From NCBI GenBank assembly GCA_027484605.1, contig JAIXSR010000153.1, forward strand, positions 35,698 through 99,697: a stretch of 64,000 nucleotides of DNA, in the 5' to 3' direction. Of the stretch, positions 8,508 to 16,641 are shown one piece after another. The translations under genes were made by a program, and so were the position numbers. Each line of letters starts with the position of its first letter. Within the stretch, counting starts at the first letter, position 1. The notes under the pieces are model-generated. The model ran no database searches. It saw nothing but the letters and a program-made list of their open reading frames with translations, and was not told the origin of the DNA. The stretch is from Hyphomicrobiales bacterium (GTDB lineage: Bacteria; Pseudomonadota; Alphaproteobacteria; Rhizobiales; Beijerinckiaceae).

Positions 8508-9326
8508 CTAGAGGCCGGTCATCTCCGTCGGGCGTTGCGAGACGTGCCAGGGGATGACAAGGCGTTCGACGAACTCGACCAGGTAGTAGATCGCCAGCCC
8601 GATCAGGCTGAGCAGGACGATGATCGCGAAAACCATCGGCGTCTCGAGTTGCCCGTTATACTGCTGGAGCAGGTAGCCAAGGCCCCGGTCCGAGGCGACG
8701 AATTCGGCCACGACCGCCGCGGTGGCGGAGAGGGCGGCGCCGATCTTCAGCCCCGTGAAAATCTCGGGCAGGGCCTGCGGCAGCCGGATCTTGAAGAACA
8801 TCCGCGCAGGGCTCGCGCCGGTCGAACGGGCAAAATCCATGACATCGGGATCGACCGACTTGAACCCGGCCACGCTCGAGACGACGATCGGGAAGAAGCA
8901 CAGCAGGAACACGATCAGCAGCTTCGGGAACAGGCCGAAACCGAACCAGATGATGAAGAGCGGCGCGATGGCGATCTTCGGGATGATCTGCAGGAACACG
9001 ATGATCGGGTAGATCGAGTTCTCGACAAAACGCGAATAGGCGATGGCCATGGCCAGCGGGATGCTGACGGCCACGGCGAGAAGATAGCCCCCGATGATCT
9101 CGGTCATCGTGGTCCAGGCGCTGGCCATCACGGTATTCTGCCGCTTGAGAAATTCGGACCAGATCTTGCTGGGCGGCGGCAGCAGGTATTCCTTGATGCC
9201 GAACAGCTTCACCGCGAATTCCCAAAGCAGGAACAGCACGATGAAGGCAATGATCATGCCTGTCCGCCGCCGGAGCCAGCGTGCCGCTCTTGCCGCTGCG
9301 GAACGGGGAATGGCGCGGCTGATCAA
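8508..9326 (-). CDS. ABC transporter permease, NitT/TauT type
   Basis: A 272-residue inner-membrane permease. There is one membrane segment near residues 24-42 and a BPD_transp_1 core. The EAA-loop reads 'ARSTGASPARMFFKIRLPQA' followed by 'LPEIFTGLKIG'. The ATG at 9326 overlaps the cupin stop by four bases. It pairs with the NMT1-like receptor and the ATPase downstream. Confidence 0.9.
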   Translation of the reverse strand: MISRAIPRSAAARAARWLRRRTGMIIAFIVLFLLWEFAVKLFGIKEYLLPPPSKIWSEFLKRQNTVMASAWTTMTEIIGGYLLAVAVSIPLAMAIAYSRFVENSIYPIIVFLQIIPKIAIAPLFIIWFGFGLFPKLLIVFLLCFFPIVVSSVAGFKSVDPDVMDFARSTGASPARMFFKIRLPQALPEIFTGLKIGAALSATAAVVAEFVASDRGLGYLLQQYNGQLETPMVFAIIVLLSLIGLAIYYLVEFVERLVIPWHVSQRPTEMTGL

Positions 9327-9775
9327 GCGGCACCCGCCTTTCCGGCCTCGAGATCGAATGTCCCGAATGTCGCGGGCAGGTTGATCTCGATCAGTTCCAG
9401 GTCGTCCGAGCGGGCAATGACATTGTGGGCCACGCCGCCCGGTTGCGACAGGCAGCCGCCGGCCTCCACGGTCACGGGATCGGCGACACCGTCGAACCGG
9501 AAGCGGATCCAGCCCCGGAGCACATAGACAAAATGGCCGGTCATATCGTGCCAGTGCCAGCCGGTTTCCTTCCCGAAGGACGCGAAGGCGCGGATATGCC
9601 TGGCGCCGATGCGCCCGCCCGTGGCCGCAGCCAGGCCGAGGTCGCGGTATTCGACATCTGCCCGCGGGCCGTCGCGCGTGAAATCGGCATCTGAATAGGG
9701 CAGGAGGCCAAACTTCGACTTCGCGGCGTCGAGGCTCAGCGGACCTTCATAATGCGGAGATGCGTTTTCTTGCAT
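9323..9775 (-). CDS. Cupin domain protein
   Basis: A 150-residue single-cupin protein. Motif 1 is visible as 'TGWHWHDMTGHFVYVLRGWI', and motif 2 as 'PGGVAHNVIARSDD'. The metal ligands His-x-His and the later His are present. I chose the ATG at 9775 because the residues upstream of it are arginine/proline-rich shadow sequence of the regulator gene. It still overlaps the 3' end of the IclR gene by 29 bases. Cupins in such operons are often dioxygenases or isomerases for the pathway substrate. Confidence 0.8.
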   Translation of the reverse strand: MQENASPHYEGPLSLDAAKSKFGLLPYSDADFTRDGPRADVEYRDLGLAAATGGRIGARHIRAFASFGKETGWHWHDMTGHFVYVLRGWIRFRFDGVADPVTVEAGGCLSQPGGVAHNVIARSDDLELIEINLPATFGTFDLEAGKAGAA

Positions 9776-10634
9776 GGGGCTTCTCCCTGGGATCCGGGCC
9801 GGCTTGGGCCGGCCTTCTGGTTTGAAGTTCAAGTCCGCCGAGCCGGTTGCGCAAAGGCCAGATCCCGCCCAGTTCCTCGGCCGCCCGCGCGATCCGCGAT
9901 GCGAGGAGCTTCCGCCTGTCCGTGCCGAAGCGCAGCAGCGGACCGGCAAGGCTCAACGTGCCGACCGTCGCTCCAATGCCGACGCCCGAGGCATCGACGA
10001 CCGCCACCGCCACGGCTGCCGTGCCGGGTTCGCCTTCCTCGACAGCCTCGCCGAAGCCGGCGCGCCGCGTTGTCGCGAGCATGCCGCGGAAGGCTTCGAG
10101 GTTCCGGACCACATTGGGCCCGAAACGCTGCGGCGTCCTGAGCCCTGTGCCCTCGACAATGCGCATCGCCTCGGTTTCGGGAAGCGTCGCGAGCCAGGCC
10201 TTCCCGGTTGCTGTGGCATGCAGCACGACATCATGGCCGGTATCGTGGTCGAGATCGGGGTCGTAACGCAGGCCGGACCGTGCACCCTGCGCCTTGGCGA
10301 CCCAGATCAGCCGGTCACCCTCGACAATGGCAAGCCGGGCCAGTTCTCCCGTATCGGTGGCCAGGCGATCCAGGATCGGCTGGGCGAGATCGTCGAGGCC
10401 GGTCCGGACATAATGGCGCAGGCCGAGCATCGTAAGCTTGAGCGTCAGGCCATAGCGTCCGCTGGCCTGGTGCTGCACGACAAAACCAGCCTCGATCAGC
10501 AGGATGAGCAACCGGTGTCCGATGCTCTTGGGCAGATCGAGCGCTTCGCAGATTTCGGTCAGGCCGACGCCGTCGGGGCGTCCCGTGAGATGTTCCAGAA
10601 CAAGCAGGGCGCGCTTGGCAGCGGACTGGTTCAT
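9747..10634 (-). CDS. IclR family transcriptional regulator
   Basis: An N-terminal winged helix ('AKRALLVLEHLTG ... LTEICEALDLPKSIGHRLL') and a C-terminal IclR effector domain ('VVLHATATGKAWLATLPE', 'GEAVEEGEPGTAAVAVAVVD') are visible. Three starts are possible: TTG 10649, ATG 10640 and ATG 10634. AAGG eight bases before 10634 favours the last, giving 295 residues. It is the first gene of the minus operon, so it probably controls the operon and itself. A palindrome at 10654-10666 is a candidate operator. The last 29 bases overlap the cupin gene. Confidence 0.88.
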   Translation of the reverse strand: MNQSAAKRALLVLEHLTGRPDGVGLTEICEALDLPKSIGHRLLILLIEAGFVVQHQASGRYGLTLKLTMLGLRHYVRTGLDDLAQPILDRLATDTGELARLAIVEGDRLIWVAKAQGARSGLRYDPDLDHDTGHDVVLHATATGKAWLATLPETEAMRIVEGTGLRTPQRFGPNVVRNLEAFRGMLATTRRAGFGEAVEEGEPGTAAVAVAVVDASGVGIGATVGTLSLAGPLLRFGTDRRKLLASRIARAAEELGGIWPLRNRLGGLELQTRRPAQAGPDPREKPHARKRISAL

Positions 10635-11052
10635 GGCCATTGCCTTCAATAGCGGAACAGAGTTCCAGTATTGGTCACCGCCCGGACCCTGTCAACGACG
10701 ATCACCGTACGGGAACGGAAGACGTGTTGATCGGCCCTTCGACAGGCTGCACCAGGAGGGGGCGCGTTGATCTCGGGGGCCGACAACGGGTCGATCTGCC
10801 ATGGCCGGAAATCCTCTGAAGTTATCGATCCCGCCGGCAGATTTCCGGCTTCGCACGGTCCATATACCGGAACAAGCCGGCAATCCTTTCCGCAATTGCT
10901 CAAAGATTATGCAGATTTTTGCCCCAAAAGGCGCAGCATAATCGTTCGTTATACATGGATGGCGGTTTTGATCTCTGCTCTGGGCGAGACGGCATCCGAT
11001 AAAGGAATGTTGAACTCTTCGGCCCAGACTCCCCTTGAACGGGAGCTGACGC
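10635..11052. other. Divergent intergenic region with a long interrupted palindrome
   Basis: This 418-base gap separates the IclR gene (minus) and the GGDEF-EAL gene (plus). The open frame crossing it has no family features, so I treat the stretch as non-coding. It is locally AT-richer than its surroundings from about 10890. ATTATGC at 10906-10912 pairs with GCATAAT at 10936-10942, and TTTTTG/CAAAA inside can pair too. That would form a nested stem-loop about 110 bases upstream of the GGDEF-EAL start. It could be an operator or an RNA structure; I do not recognise it. Confidence 0.5.
10654..10666. promoter_or_regulatory. Candidate IclR-type operator
   Basis: GGAAC-AGA-GTTCC is a perfect 5-bp inverted repeat 20 bases upstream of the IclR start. 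IclR-family proteins commonly bind short palindromes of the form TGGAA-N-TTCCA, so autoregulation at this site is a reasonable inference. Confidence 0.4.
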
Positions 11053-13161
11053 GTGTCATTGGCCACAACCGCCAACGCTTTTTATCGGGAGATCCGGAGC
11101 GCGGCATCCTTCTATGCCGGGCACGCATTGTCGCGTATCGCGATGCTGGCGATCCTCGGGATCTGGATCGGCGCCTATTTCATGAATGTGCAGATCCCGC
11201 GGATGGTCGAGCAGACCACGCTCGAGTTCATCGATCTCACATCAAGGGAAACGCTGAACCAGATCAAGGATATCCGCGACACCTATGCCGAGACGGTGGC
11301 GAAGGGGAAGCCGGGTCAGAGCCCGCGTTCGGCCATGCGGGGTGCCGAGCCGACACATGTGCCGCTGCCAATTGAATTCATCCGCGGCATCACCGAGCGC
11401 ATGTCCGGTCGCGACATCGAGGTCAGGATCGTGAGCCCGTTTCCCTGGCCGGGGCAGCCGCCCGCACCGATGGATGGCTTCCTCAACGAGGCCTGGCGGC
11501 AGTTCCGGGACGATCCCGACCGGATCATCGCCATGCGGGAAGGGACCGGGCTGGATGCGCGCTACCGGGTGGCCATGGCCGATCGCCTCTCCAGTCCGAC
11601 CTGCGTCCAGTGCCATAACGAGCACCGGGACTCGCCGATCCGGACATGGCGCCAGGGCGATGTGCGCGGCATCCTCACCGTGGCCACGAAGGTCGGGCAT
11701 GCCTTTGTCGAGGCGGGCGAGCGTGCCCGCCTGATCCAGATCTGGCTCTGGGCAACCTGTTCGCTCACGACAATGCTGATGCTGATTGCGATGGCGACCG
11801 TCCGCCGGAAGGAACTCGCCAAGCAGAAGGCGCATCAGGATCTGATTTTCCTCGCGCATCACGATGCGATGACCGGCGTGCTGAACCGGATTGCTTTCCA
11901 TGAGAGACTGCATGCCCTGATCGAGAAGCCCGATCCGAGGATCGAGGCCATCTTCTTCGTCGACCTCGATCATTTCAAACGGATCAACGACGAGTACGGG
12001 CATGAATTCGGCGATGCGATGATCTGCCGCCTGGCCACGACGCTGACCGGCACAATCGGCAAGGACGGGCTGGTCGGACGGCTCGGCGGCGACGAATTCA
12101 TCGTGGCTCTCCATCGCGGGAGTGCCCAGAAACACGCGGATGCGATCCTTCGCGCGCTGGCGGAACCGACGGGCTACCGGGACCAGCAGGTGATCCTGTC
12201 GGCCAGCATCGGCATCGCAATGGGGCGCGACCGGGCGGAGACGGCCGACGAATGGATCCGGCGTGCGGATCTCGCTCTCTACAAGGCAAAGATCGGCGGG
12301 CGCGGACGCTATGCGGTGTACAGCGAGGATCTCGACGAGGCCCAGGCCCAGATCAAGCGGATCGAGGCCGTGCTGCGCAATGCCATCGAATCGGAAACGC
12401 TGGATGTGCATTTCCAGCCGATCTGGGACATCCAGAAAGGCCTGCTGATCGGGTTCGAGGCCCTGGCGCGCCTTGCCGATCCGCTGGGAGGCATGATTTC
12501 GCCGGCGCTGTTCATCCCCATCGCGGAAGACAATCACCAGATCAACAAGGTGGGTGAAATCGTGATGCGCAAGGCCTGCACACTCGCCGCGAAATGGCCG
12601 GCGCCGGTCCGGCTGTCCGTCAATATCTCGCCGGCCCAGATGACGACCAACCGTCGGCTGACCGATCTTGTCGAGCAGACGCTCAAGGCCAGCGGGCTGG
12701 CGGCCAACCGGCTCGAGCTCGAGATCACCGAAGGCATCCTGCTCGACCAGAACGAGCATGTGATGGCCGATCTCCGCCGGATCCAGGAGCAGGGCATCCG
12801 GATCGTGATCGACGATTTCGGGGCTGGCTATTCGGGGATCAGCTATTTCTGGAAATTCCCGTTCGACAAGATCAAGCTTGACCGCAGCCTGGTCAAGGGC
12901 GCCGAGATCATGCCGGGGGCCAAGGCCGCAACGCTGCATACGATCATGGAACTGGCTCGCCAGTTCTCGATGGAAGTCACCGGCGAGGGTGTCGAGACGC
13001 TGGAAGACCTGCAATTCCTGAAGCAGCTGGGCTGCCATCAGGCACAGGGCTATCTGCTCGGCCGCCCGATGACGCCGGAACACGCCGCAGCTCTCACCGG
13101 CTCTGCCGGCGGCAAGGTTCCCGGCACAGAATTCATCCCGGCACGGCCGCAGGCGGCCTGA
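11053..13161 (+). CDS. Haem-binding-type sensor diguanylate cyclase/phosphodiesterase (DUF3365-GGDEF-EAL)
   Basis: A 702-residue inner-membrane protein. An N-terminal membrane segment (about 26-46) is followed by a periplasmic DUF3365/Tll0287-like domain with a c-type haem motif, Cys184-x-x-Cys187-His188 in 'PTCVQCHNEH'. A second membrane segment lies near 232-252. GGDEF (345-349) and EAL (469-471) are both intact, as are 'DDFGAGYS', 'KLDRSLV' and 'GEGVET' of the phosphodiesterase, so both activities are possible. No RxxD inhibitory site precedes GGDEF. It starts with GTG behind a GGGAG site and probably links redox or gas sensing to cyclic di-GMP. Confidence 0.9.
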   Translation: MSLATTANAFYREIRSAASFYAGHALSRIAMLAILGIWIGAYFMNVQIPRMVEQTTLEFIDLTSRETLNQIKDIRDTYAETVAKGKPGQSPRSAMRGAEPTHVPLPIEFIRGITERMSGRDIEVRIVSPFPWPGQPPAPMDGFLNEAWRQFRDDPDRIIAMREGTGLDARYRVAMADRLSSPTCVQCHNEHRDSPIRTWRQGDVRGILTVATKVGHAFVEAGERARLIQIWLWATCSLTTMLMLIAMATVRRKELAKQKAHQDLIFLAHHDAMTGVLNRIAFHERLHALIEKPDPRIEAIFFVDLDHFKRINDEYGHEFGDAMICRLATTLTGTIGKDGLVGRLGGDEFIVALHRGSAQKHADAILRALAEPTGYRDQQVILSASIGIAMGRDRAETADEWIRRADLALYKAKIGGRGRYAVYSEDLDEAQAQIKRIEAVLRNAIESETLDVHFQPIWDIQKGLLIGFEALARLADPLGGMISPALFIPIAEDNHQINKVGEIVMRKACTLAAKWPAPVRLSVNISPAQMTTNRRLTDLVEQTLKASGLAANRLELEITEGILLDQNEHVMADLRRIQEQGIRIVIDDFGAGYSGISYFWKFPFDKIKLDRSLVKGAEIMPGAKAATLHTIMELARQFSMEVTGEGVETLEDLQFLKQLGCHQAQGYLLGRPMTPEHAAALTGSAGGKVPGTEFIPARPQAA

Positions 13162-13171
13162 ACCGGCGAGA

Positions 13172-13192
13172 GGCCGGGACGGACGCCCGGCC
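13172..13192. terminator. Hairpin between convergent genes
   Basis: GGCCGGG (13172-13178) pairs with CCCGGCC (13186-13192) across a 7-base loop, between the GGDEF-EAL stop and the stop of the DUF2938 gene. No T-run is present on either side. It may serve as a terminator in both directions. Confidence 0.45.
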
Positions 13193-13203
13193 CCGGAGGG
13201 GCG

Positions 13204-13689
13204 TCAGTTGAGAAGCCGCGCCAGCGCATACATGGACAGGCCGAAAATCGTGTGGGCCATGAGGTTCAGCATGCGGATCCGCGTCGCGTTCGGCTTGAGG
13301 CGGGCCGCGATGCCGGCCCCCATCCCGGGCGCCAGGACCAGCCAGCCGAAAAGAACCGTGCCGATCCCCACGGCCATCGGGATGGCCAGCGTCGGAGCCT
13401 TGAGCCATCCAGACCCGCCCAGCAGCACCGTCGCAAGGCCGAAACAGGCCCCGACAGCATAGTGGAAAGCCCATCCCCAGGCCAGTTCCTGCGGGACGGG
13501 CTCGGCGCGGGAAATGTCCTGATGCACGAGGCGGCCTCGGAAAAGATGCCGGAACCAGCGGCCGACAAGGGCCCAGTTCGGCAGCGGAATCCCGGCGAGC
13601 CGGTTCAGCAGCAGGTTCCACAGATCGAAGAGGACAGTCGCCCCGATTCCGATGGCGAGGCCGTGCCAGATTATGTTCGCCACGATCAA
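13204..13689 (-). CDS. DUF2938 family membrane protein
   Basis: A 161-residue protein with four predicted membrane segments. It opens 'MIVANIIWHGLAIGIGATVLFDLWNLLLN' (residues 1-29) and contains the family motif 'ELAWGWAFHYAVGACFGLATV'. The function of DUF2938 is unknown. It lies 9 bases downstream of the TRAP large-permease gene in the same direction and is probably the last gene of that operon. Confidence 0.75.
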   Translation of the reverse strand: MIVANIIWHGLAIGIGATVLFDLWNLLLNRLAGIPLPNWALVGRWFRHLFRGRLVHQDISRAEPVPQELAWGWAFHYAVGACFGLATVLLGGSGWLKAPTLAIPMAVGIGTVLFGWLVLAPGMGAGIAARLKPNATRIRMLNLMAHTIFGLSMYALARLLN

Positions 13690-13698
13690 ACCCTTCCG

Positions 13699-14982
13699 TT
13701 ACAGGACAGCGCGGGGCAGCCAGAGCACCGTCGAGGGGAAAACGGTGATGATGATCAGGACGATGATCGCCGCGATCAGGAAGGGCGTGAGTTCCCGGGA
13801 TTCCTCCTCCAGCTTCACATTGGCGAATTTCGCACAGATGTAGAGCAGGATGCCCACAGGCGGCGTGATCAGCCCGATGCAGAGGTTGAAGACCATCACC
13901 AGACCGAAATGCACCAGATCGATGCCGACAGCACTGACCACGGGCACCAGAACCGGGATGAGGATCAGCAGCGCGGGCAGGGGCTCCATGAAGATGCCGA
14001 CGATGAGCAGGAGCACGTTGATCAGCATCAGGATGACCAGCGGATCCTTCGACACCGAGGCGATCCAGAGACCAAGCTGCTTGGGCAGCCCGGATACCGC
14101 CAGCAACCAGCCGAAGCCGGCAGACAGCGCGATGATGATCATGACGAGCGCCGTATCCATCGCAGTCTGCACGAGGATCGGCCAGATCGCCCTGACAGTA
14201 AGTTCCTTGTAGATGAAGAACCCCACAAAAGCGGCATACAGCACGGCGATCGTTGCGCTTTCCGTGACCGTCACGATGCCGCCGACGACGCCGGAAAGGA
14301 TGATAACCGGCATCAGCAGGCCCCAGGCCGCATTCCTGATATAGGTCGGGATTTCCCGAAGCGGCACGCGTTCCGTGGTCGGATAGTTGCGCTTCACCGA
14401 GATGATGTAGGCCGCGATCATCAGCGCGATGCCCAGCAGCAGCCCGGGAATCACACCGCCGAGGAACAGGTCGATGATGGGCGCGCCCTTGCCGACCGAA
14501 AGTCCGTAGATGACCAGCGGAATGGAAGGCGGAATGATCGGGCCGTTCACGCAGGCCGCCGCCATCAGCGCGGCCGCGAAACCGCCGCCATAGCCCTGCC
14601 GCTTCATGGTCGGGATCAGGACCTTGCCGAGGGCGGAGGCATCGGCTGCAGCCGAACCGGAAAGGCCGGAGAAGATCATCGCCGCGAGCACCGAGGTCAG
14701 CGCCAGGCCACCCTTGAAGCGTCCGACCATGGCCATGGCCAGCCGGACGATCTGGTTGGTCAGGCCGCCGCCATTCATCAGGTTGCCGGCCAGGATGAAG
14801 AACGGGATCGCCAGGAGCGCATAGGATTCAGCACCCACCAGGGCGCGCTGCGCCAGCAGCGTCATGGGCAGGGTGTCATGCATGGCGATGGCGAACATCG
14901 TGGACAGGCCCATCGCGAAGGCAATGGGAAAGGCCAGCATGATGAGGAGGAAGAAGCTTCCGATCAGGATTGCCGCGCTCAT
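13699..14982 (-). CDS. dctM: TRAP transporter large permease (DctM)
   Basis: A 427-residue, roughly 12-segment membrane protein of the DctM family. It contains 'FLLIMLAFPIAFAMGLSTM', 'AIPFFILAGNLMNGGGLTNQIVRLA', 'GLSGSAAADASALGKVLIPTM' and 'NGPIIPPSIPLVIYG', which are the usual conserved loops. With the small permease (DctQ) and receptor (DctP) it forms a sodium-driven importer, usually for C4 or sugar acids. Confidence 0.93.
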   Translation of the reverse strand: MSAAILIGSFFLLIMLAFPIAFAMGLSTMFAIAMHDTLPMTLLAQRALVGAESYALLAIPFFILAGNLMNGGGLTNQIVRLAMAMVGRFKGGLALTSVLAAMIFSGLSGSAAADASALGKVLIPTMKRQGYGGGFAAALMAAACVNGPIIPPSIPLVIYGLSVGKGAPIIDLFLGGVIPGLLLGIALMIAAYIISVKRNYPTTERVPLREIPTYIRNAAWGLLMPVIILSGVVGGIVTVTESATIAVLYAAFVGFFIYKELTVRAIWPILVQTAMDTALVMIIIALSAGFGWLLAVSGLPKQLGLWIASVSKDPLVILMLINVLLLIVGIFMEPLPALLILIPVLVPVVSAVGIDLVHFGLVMVFNLCIGLITPPVGILLYICAKFANVKLEEESRELTPFLIAAIIVLIIITVFPSTVLWLPRAVL

Positions 14983-14986
14983 GCCG

Positions 14987-15487
14987 TCAGAACTCCCCGA
15001 CCTCGCCGAGGGGGACGCGCTTGGATGGGTCCACGATCTTCTCGATGAAGAACAGCATCATCATCGCGCAGGAGACCGGCGCTGCCGCGTAATAATAGGC
15101 CGGAGAAATGTCCAGGGCACCGGCCGTATTGGGCAGGACATTGATCGTCAGCTTGAGGCTGTAGATGAAGAGAACGGTGATGAAGAGCAGGTTGCCGAGC
15201 TCGACCACCCATTTCCAGATCTCGCGGTTCCGCTCGCCGAGCATTCCGAGGAAAATGTCGACGCCGATATGCAAGTTCTGGCGGTAGAGCACGGCAGAGC
15301 CGAGAAACACCATCCAGATGAAGATCATGTTGGAGACCTGCTCGACCCAGGAAAGCGGATTGTCGACGACATAGCGCCACCAGACGGCCGCAAGAGTCAC
15401 GAGCACGATGGCCGCGACCGAGGCTCCGAGCAGGAGTTTGGCAAGGGCAGTGACCTTGTCGGAAACAAAGACGATCAATCGGGTCAT
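14987..15487 (-). CDS. dctQ: TRAP transporter small permease (DctQ)
   Basis: A 166-residue four-segment membrane protein. It has the family's 'RYVVDNPLSWVEQVSNMIFIWMVFLGSA' stretch (shown in part: the W-x-E-E/Q-x-x-x motif) and 'LHIGVDIFLGML'. The open frame begins at a TTG at 15493, but the ATG at 15487 gives the usual N-terminus MTRLIVFVSDK. The DctM gene starts 4 bases downstream of its stop. Confidence 0.9.
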   Translation of the reverse strand: MTRLIVFVSDKVTALAKLLLGASVAAIVLVTLAAVWWRYVVDNPLSWVEQVSNMIFIWMVFLGSAVLYRQNLHIGVDIFLGMLGERNREIWKWVVELGNLLFITVLFIYSLKLTINVLPNTAGALDISPAYYYAAAPVSCAMMMLFFIEKIVDPSKRVPLGEVGEF

Positions 15488-15509
15488 GGCCAAAGTCCGG
15501 TCAGAGCGG

Positions 15510-15548
15510 AAAAACGGGCTGGATGGAGGGGAGGTTCCATCCAGCCCG
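15510..15548 (-). terminator. Rho-independent-type terminator between dctP and dctQ
   Basis: On the minus strand a 13-bp perfect stem (15536-15548 with 15515-15527, loop of 8) is followed by TTTTT at 15514-15510. It sits directly after the receptor gene and before the permease genes of the same operon. It probably terminates part of the transcripts so that the receptor is made in excess. Confidence 0.75.
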
Positions 15549-15556
15549 GACGCAGG

Positions 15557-16552
15557 TCAAGTGATCTGTGCGATGCGATCGACCCAACGTTTCACCTGCG
15601 GGAACTCGGCATCCAGGCCCTTGATGGCAGCACGGAACGCGTCCTTGTCCACGTCGTTGACCGCGATTCCCTTGGCCTTCACCTTGCCCAGAATGTCCTT
15701 GTCATCGGCAATGACCTTGGCCCGGATGATGTCTTCCATCTCGCGGGCAGCCTGGTCCACTGCCTTGCGAAGCTCGGGATTGAGGCGCGAATACACGGAG
15801 TCGGCGAGGACGATCATGTTGTCCTGCATCATGTGTTCGGTAAGCGCGAGGTTCTTGTTCACGTCGAAGATGCCGGAATTGAAGCTCAGCGCCGTCGGGT
15901 TCTCCTGCCCGTCGATCACGCCGGATTTCAGCGCGGCAAAGACTTCCGGCCAGGCCATCGGCGTCGGCGAGGCACCGAAACGCTGGAAGGTCTTGAGCCA
16001 CATCTGGGTTTCCGGGACCCGGACCTTGAAGCCCTTCATGTCGGCCGGTGTCCTCACCACCCGGTTCGAGGAAAGCTGGCGCGGCATGCGCGGGATCGCG
16101 GCGAGGGGACGCAGCTTGGAGGCCGCGGCACATTCGTCGCCATATTCCTTCATGATCGTGGTCATCACCTTGTCCTTGTGGGCGACGTCCTTGAACATGA
16201 AAGGATAGGTCCAGACTTCCGCAGGCTTGTACCAGCCGCCCAGGATCGCCGCGCCCGGCGAGGCGACATGAACCGCCCCCTGGAGCAGGGCTTCGACATG
16301 TTCGCGCTCGCCACCGAGCGAACCGGCATGGTGCGTCGCGATATCGATCTGCCCCTTGGTCAGGTCCTTCACGCGCGCGGAAAAGGTATCAAGGCTCTGC
16401 GCGATGAAATCCGTCGGCGCCGTGGCGGAAGCGCCGATCCATTTGATCGTCTGGGCCCTCAGGATGGCGGGCATCGCCACCATTCCGGCGAGGCCCGCCG
16501 CACCCAGAAGCACGGACCGGCGGCTGGCCGGCATATCGAAAGACTTGGTCAT
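15557..16552 (-). CDS. dctP: TRAP transporter solute-binding protein (DctP)
   Basis: A 331-residue periplasmic receptor. A Tat-like signal ('PASRRSVLLGAAGLAGMVAM') precedes the mature start near 'QTIKWIGAS'. Family features include 'VRTPADMKGFKVRVPETQMW' and 'GASPTPMAWPEVFAALKSGV', and the ligand-binding arginine lies within 'KVRVPE'. AGGGAGGAAGTC directly before 16552 favours this ATG over a TTG at 16570. Sugar acids, C4-acids and similar carboxylates are the usual ligands. The neighbouring dehydrogenase suggests a hydroxy-acid. Confidence 0.92.
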   Translation of the reverse strand: MTKSFDMPASRRSVLLGAAGLAGMVAMPAILRAQTIKWIGASATAPTDFIAQSLDTFSARVKDLTKGQIDIATHHAGSLGGEREHVEALLQGAVHVASPGAAILGGWYKPAEVWTYPFMFKDVAHKDKVMTTIMKEYGDECAAASKLRPLAAIPRMPRQLSSNRVVRTPADMKGFKVRVPETQMWLKTFQRFGASPTPMAWPEVFAALKSGVIDGQENPTALSFNSGIFDVNKNLALTEHMMQDNMIVLADSVYSRLNPELRKAVDQAAREMEDIIRAKVIADDKDILGKVKAKGIAVNDVDKDAFRAAIKGLDAEFPQVKRWVDRIAQIT

Positions 16553-16604
16553 GACTTCCTCCCTGGACAAGTCGCTGGCCCGTTCCGGGCTCTGGCGGTG
16601 GAAA

Positions 16605-16627
16605 CCGGCGGCCGGAATGGCCGCCGG
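16605..16627 (-). other. Intra-operon hairpin before dctP
   Basis: CCGGCGGCC (16605-16613) and GGCCGCCGG (16619-16627) form a perfect 9-bp stem with a 5-base loop between the dehydrogenase stop and the dctP ribosome site. There is no T-run. It may mark a processing site or a weak terminator. Confidence 0.45.
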
Positions 16628-16641
16628 CAGATGGTGGCATC

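Noticed and set aside
10767..11375. A 202-residue plus-strand frame spanning the gap before the GGDEF-EAL gene
   Set aside because: It shows no domain, overlaps the real gene by over 300 bases and has no convincing ribosome site, so I treat the gap as non-coding.
11242..13083. A 613-residue minus-strand open frame opposite the GGDEF-EAL gene
   Set aside because: It is an antisense shadow without domains; the sense frame holds GGDEF, EAL and CXXCH.
13252..15048. A 598-residue plus-strand open frame opposite the TRAP permease genes
   Set aside because: Its translation is Asp/Arg/Gln/His-rich with no hydrophobic core, the typical antisense shadow of high-GC membrane genes. The opposite strand gives clear DctM and DctQ.
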